Shown here: positions 63,556 through 64,000 of the stretch, piece after piece | Layout: each line of letters begins with the position of its first letter | Numbering within the stretch: the first letter of the stretch is position 1 | NCBI GenBank assembly: GCA_023957385.1 | Contig: JAMLGZ010000001.1 | Coordinates: forward strand, 1,040,923 to 1,104,922 | Length of the DNA: 64,000 bases | Source of the DNA: Brumimicrobium sp. | Lineage (GTDB): Bacteria > Bacteroidota > Bacteroidia > Flavobacteriales_D > Crocinitomicaceae | Direction of reading: 5' to 3' | Translations under genes and position numbers: made by a program | Notes under the pieces: generated by a model | The model's input: the letters and a program-made list of their open reading frames with translations, nothing else | Database searches by the model: none | Told to the model about the DNA's origin: nothing

Positions 63556-63993
63556 TTATTTCTCGTTCATCTTTTTTAATTCATCTCGAATCTCGGCAAG
63601 TAAATCCTCTTGACTTGGCGCAGCCGGTGCTTCTGGTTCAGCCGGTGCATCTTCTTGTTTTTTCTTGGCGATTTCCTTAACGCGTGAATTTAACTTCACA
63701 ATTAAGAAAAGGATAAAACCAACGATGGTTAAATCAATTAATACATTGATCCATTTTCCATACATGATGGCATTTTCTGGTTTCACTACTTCACCTCCAG
63801 CACCTATTACAGCATCATCCAGAATAATTTTGAGATCTGAAAAATCGACACCTCCTGTGAAATGTCCTACAATAGGCATCATAATACCATTGGTGAAATT
63901 AGAAATTACAGCTCCTACTGCTGTGGCAAGGATTACGGCAACTGAAAGGTCAATTACGTTTCCGGTCATAATGAAATCACGGAATTCTATCAA
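63556..63993 (-). CDS. mscL: Large-conductance mechanosensitive channel
   Basis: 145 residues. It opens with FRDFIMTGNVIDLSVAVI and the pore helix AVGAVISNFTNGIMMPIVG, both standard for MscL. A second membrane helix lies near residues 82-104 (INVLIDLTIVGFILFLIV), followed by a charged helical bundle tail with Pro/Ala linker. It opens under membrane tension to release solutes on osmotic downshock. The ATG is 7 bases from the window edge; the upstream region is not visible. Confidence 0.96.
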   Translation of the reverse strand: MIEFRDFIMTGNVIDLSVAVILATAVGAVISNFTNGIMMPIVGHFTGGVDFSDLKIILDDAVIGAGGEVVKPENAIMYGKWINVLIDLTIVGFILFLIVKLNSRVKEIAKKKQEDAPAEPEAPAAPSQEDLLAEIRDELKKMNEK

Positions 63994-64000
63994 AAGTTTT

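Overview
The window looks like a chromosomal stretch of a low-GC marine or freshwater Bacteroidota of the Flavobacteriales type, possibly near Crocinitomicaceae/Fluviicola; this placement is inferred, not searched. The reasons are the gliding and type IX secretion genes (gldF, gldG, a SprB-repeat giant protein with a gliding-type C-terminal domain, an M43 protease with a C-terminal sorting domain), Bacteroidota-specific families (DUF4290, DUF4197-type lipoprotein, GLPGLI, DUF5522), and at least sixteen exact TAnnTTTG -7 promoter elements. Shine-Dalgarno sites are scarce. I saw no CRISPR array, rRNA, tRNA, transposase, integrase or phage gene.

Layout. 1-2.6 kb: a minus-strand operon corA, RimB-like protease, rimK, aspartoacylase/desuccinylase-like gene (cut by the window edge) with overlapping ends. 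2.8-7.8 kb: a 1683-residue secreted repeat protein containing ten nearly identical 240-bp repeats, followed by a SiaB-like kinase. 8.4-12.1 kb: cinA, and a DUF4197 lipoprotein / nucleoside phosphorylase / lipoprotein run. 12.3-14.2 kb: ECF sigma factor with an unusual membrane partner. 14.3-20.9 kb: rhomboid protease, trxB, a 35-residue membrane peptide, DUF4290, murA, TlpA-like thioredoxin, comEC. 20.9-28.1 kb (minus): two exported proteins, dnaN, DUF4340-gldG-gldF, SAM hydrolase. 28.2-35.4 kb: phosphoethanolamine-transferase-like enzyme, esterase lipoprotein, PDH E2 and E1-alpha, cytidine deaminase with two exported proteins, carbonic anhydrase. 35.5-41.5 kb: M43 metalloprotease, lnt, long-chain acyl-CoA ligase, SixA-like phosphatase. 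41.5-45.5 kb: a second ECF sigma/membrane-partner pair, hutH and a membrane protein. 45.5-49.6 kb: FadL-type porin, Tyr/Ser-rich lipoprotein, proS. 49.6-58.1 kb: housekeeping genes (DUF58, rlmB, an ABC exporter, menD, rluF) separated by repeat-rich intergenic DNA. 58-64 kb: rsgA-dtd-mazG operon, TonB-receptor-like barrel plus GLPGLI protein, mscL.

Most genes are conserved housekeeping or envelope functions. Shared themes are the cell surface (T9SS substrates, lipoproteins, barrels, Lnt, gliding ABC components) and surface-linked regulation (two sigma/partner pairs, SiaB-like kinase). The least explained parts are: the homogenised adhesin repeats; a roughly 200-bp dispersed element in two copies whose hairpin loops are inverted relative to each other; a 133-bp tandem array rich in C/G hairpins; the two sigma-factor partners with extracytoplasmic PKD or barrel domains; and the 35-residue membrane peptide. 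None is proven to be a new system, but these are the best candidates here.
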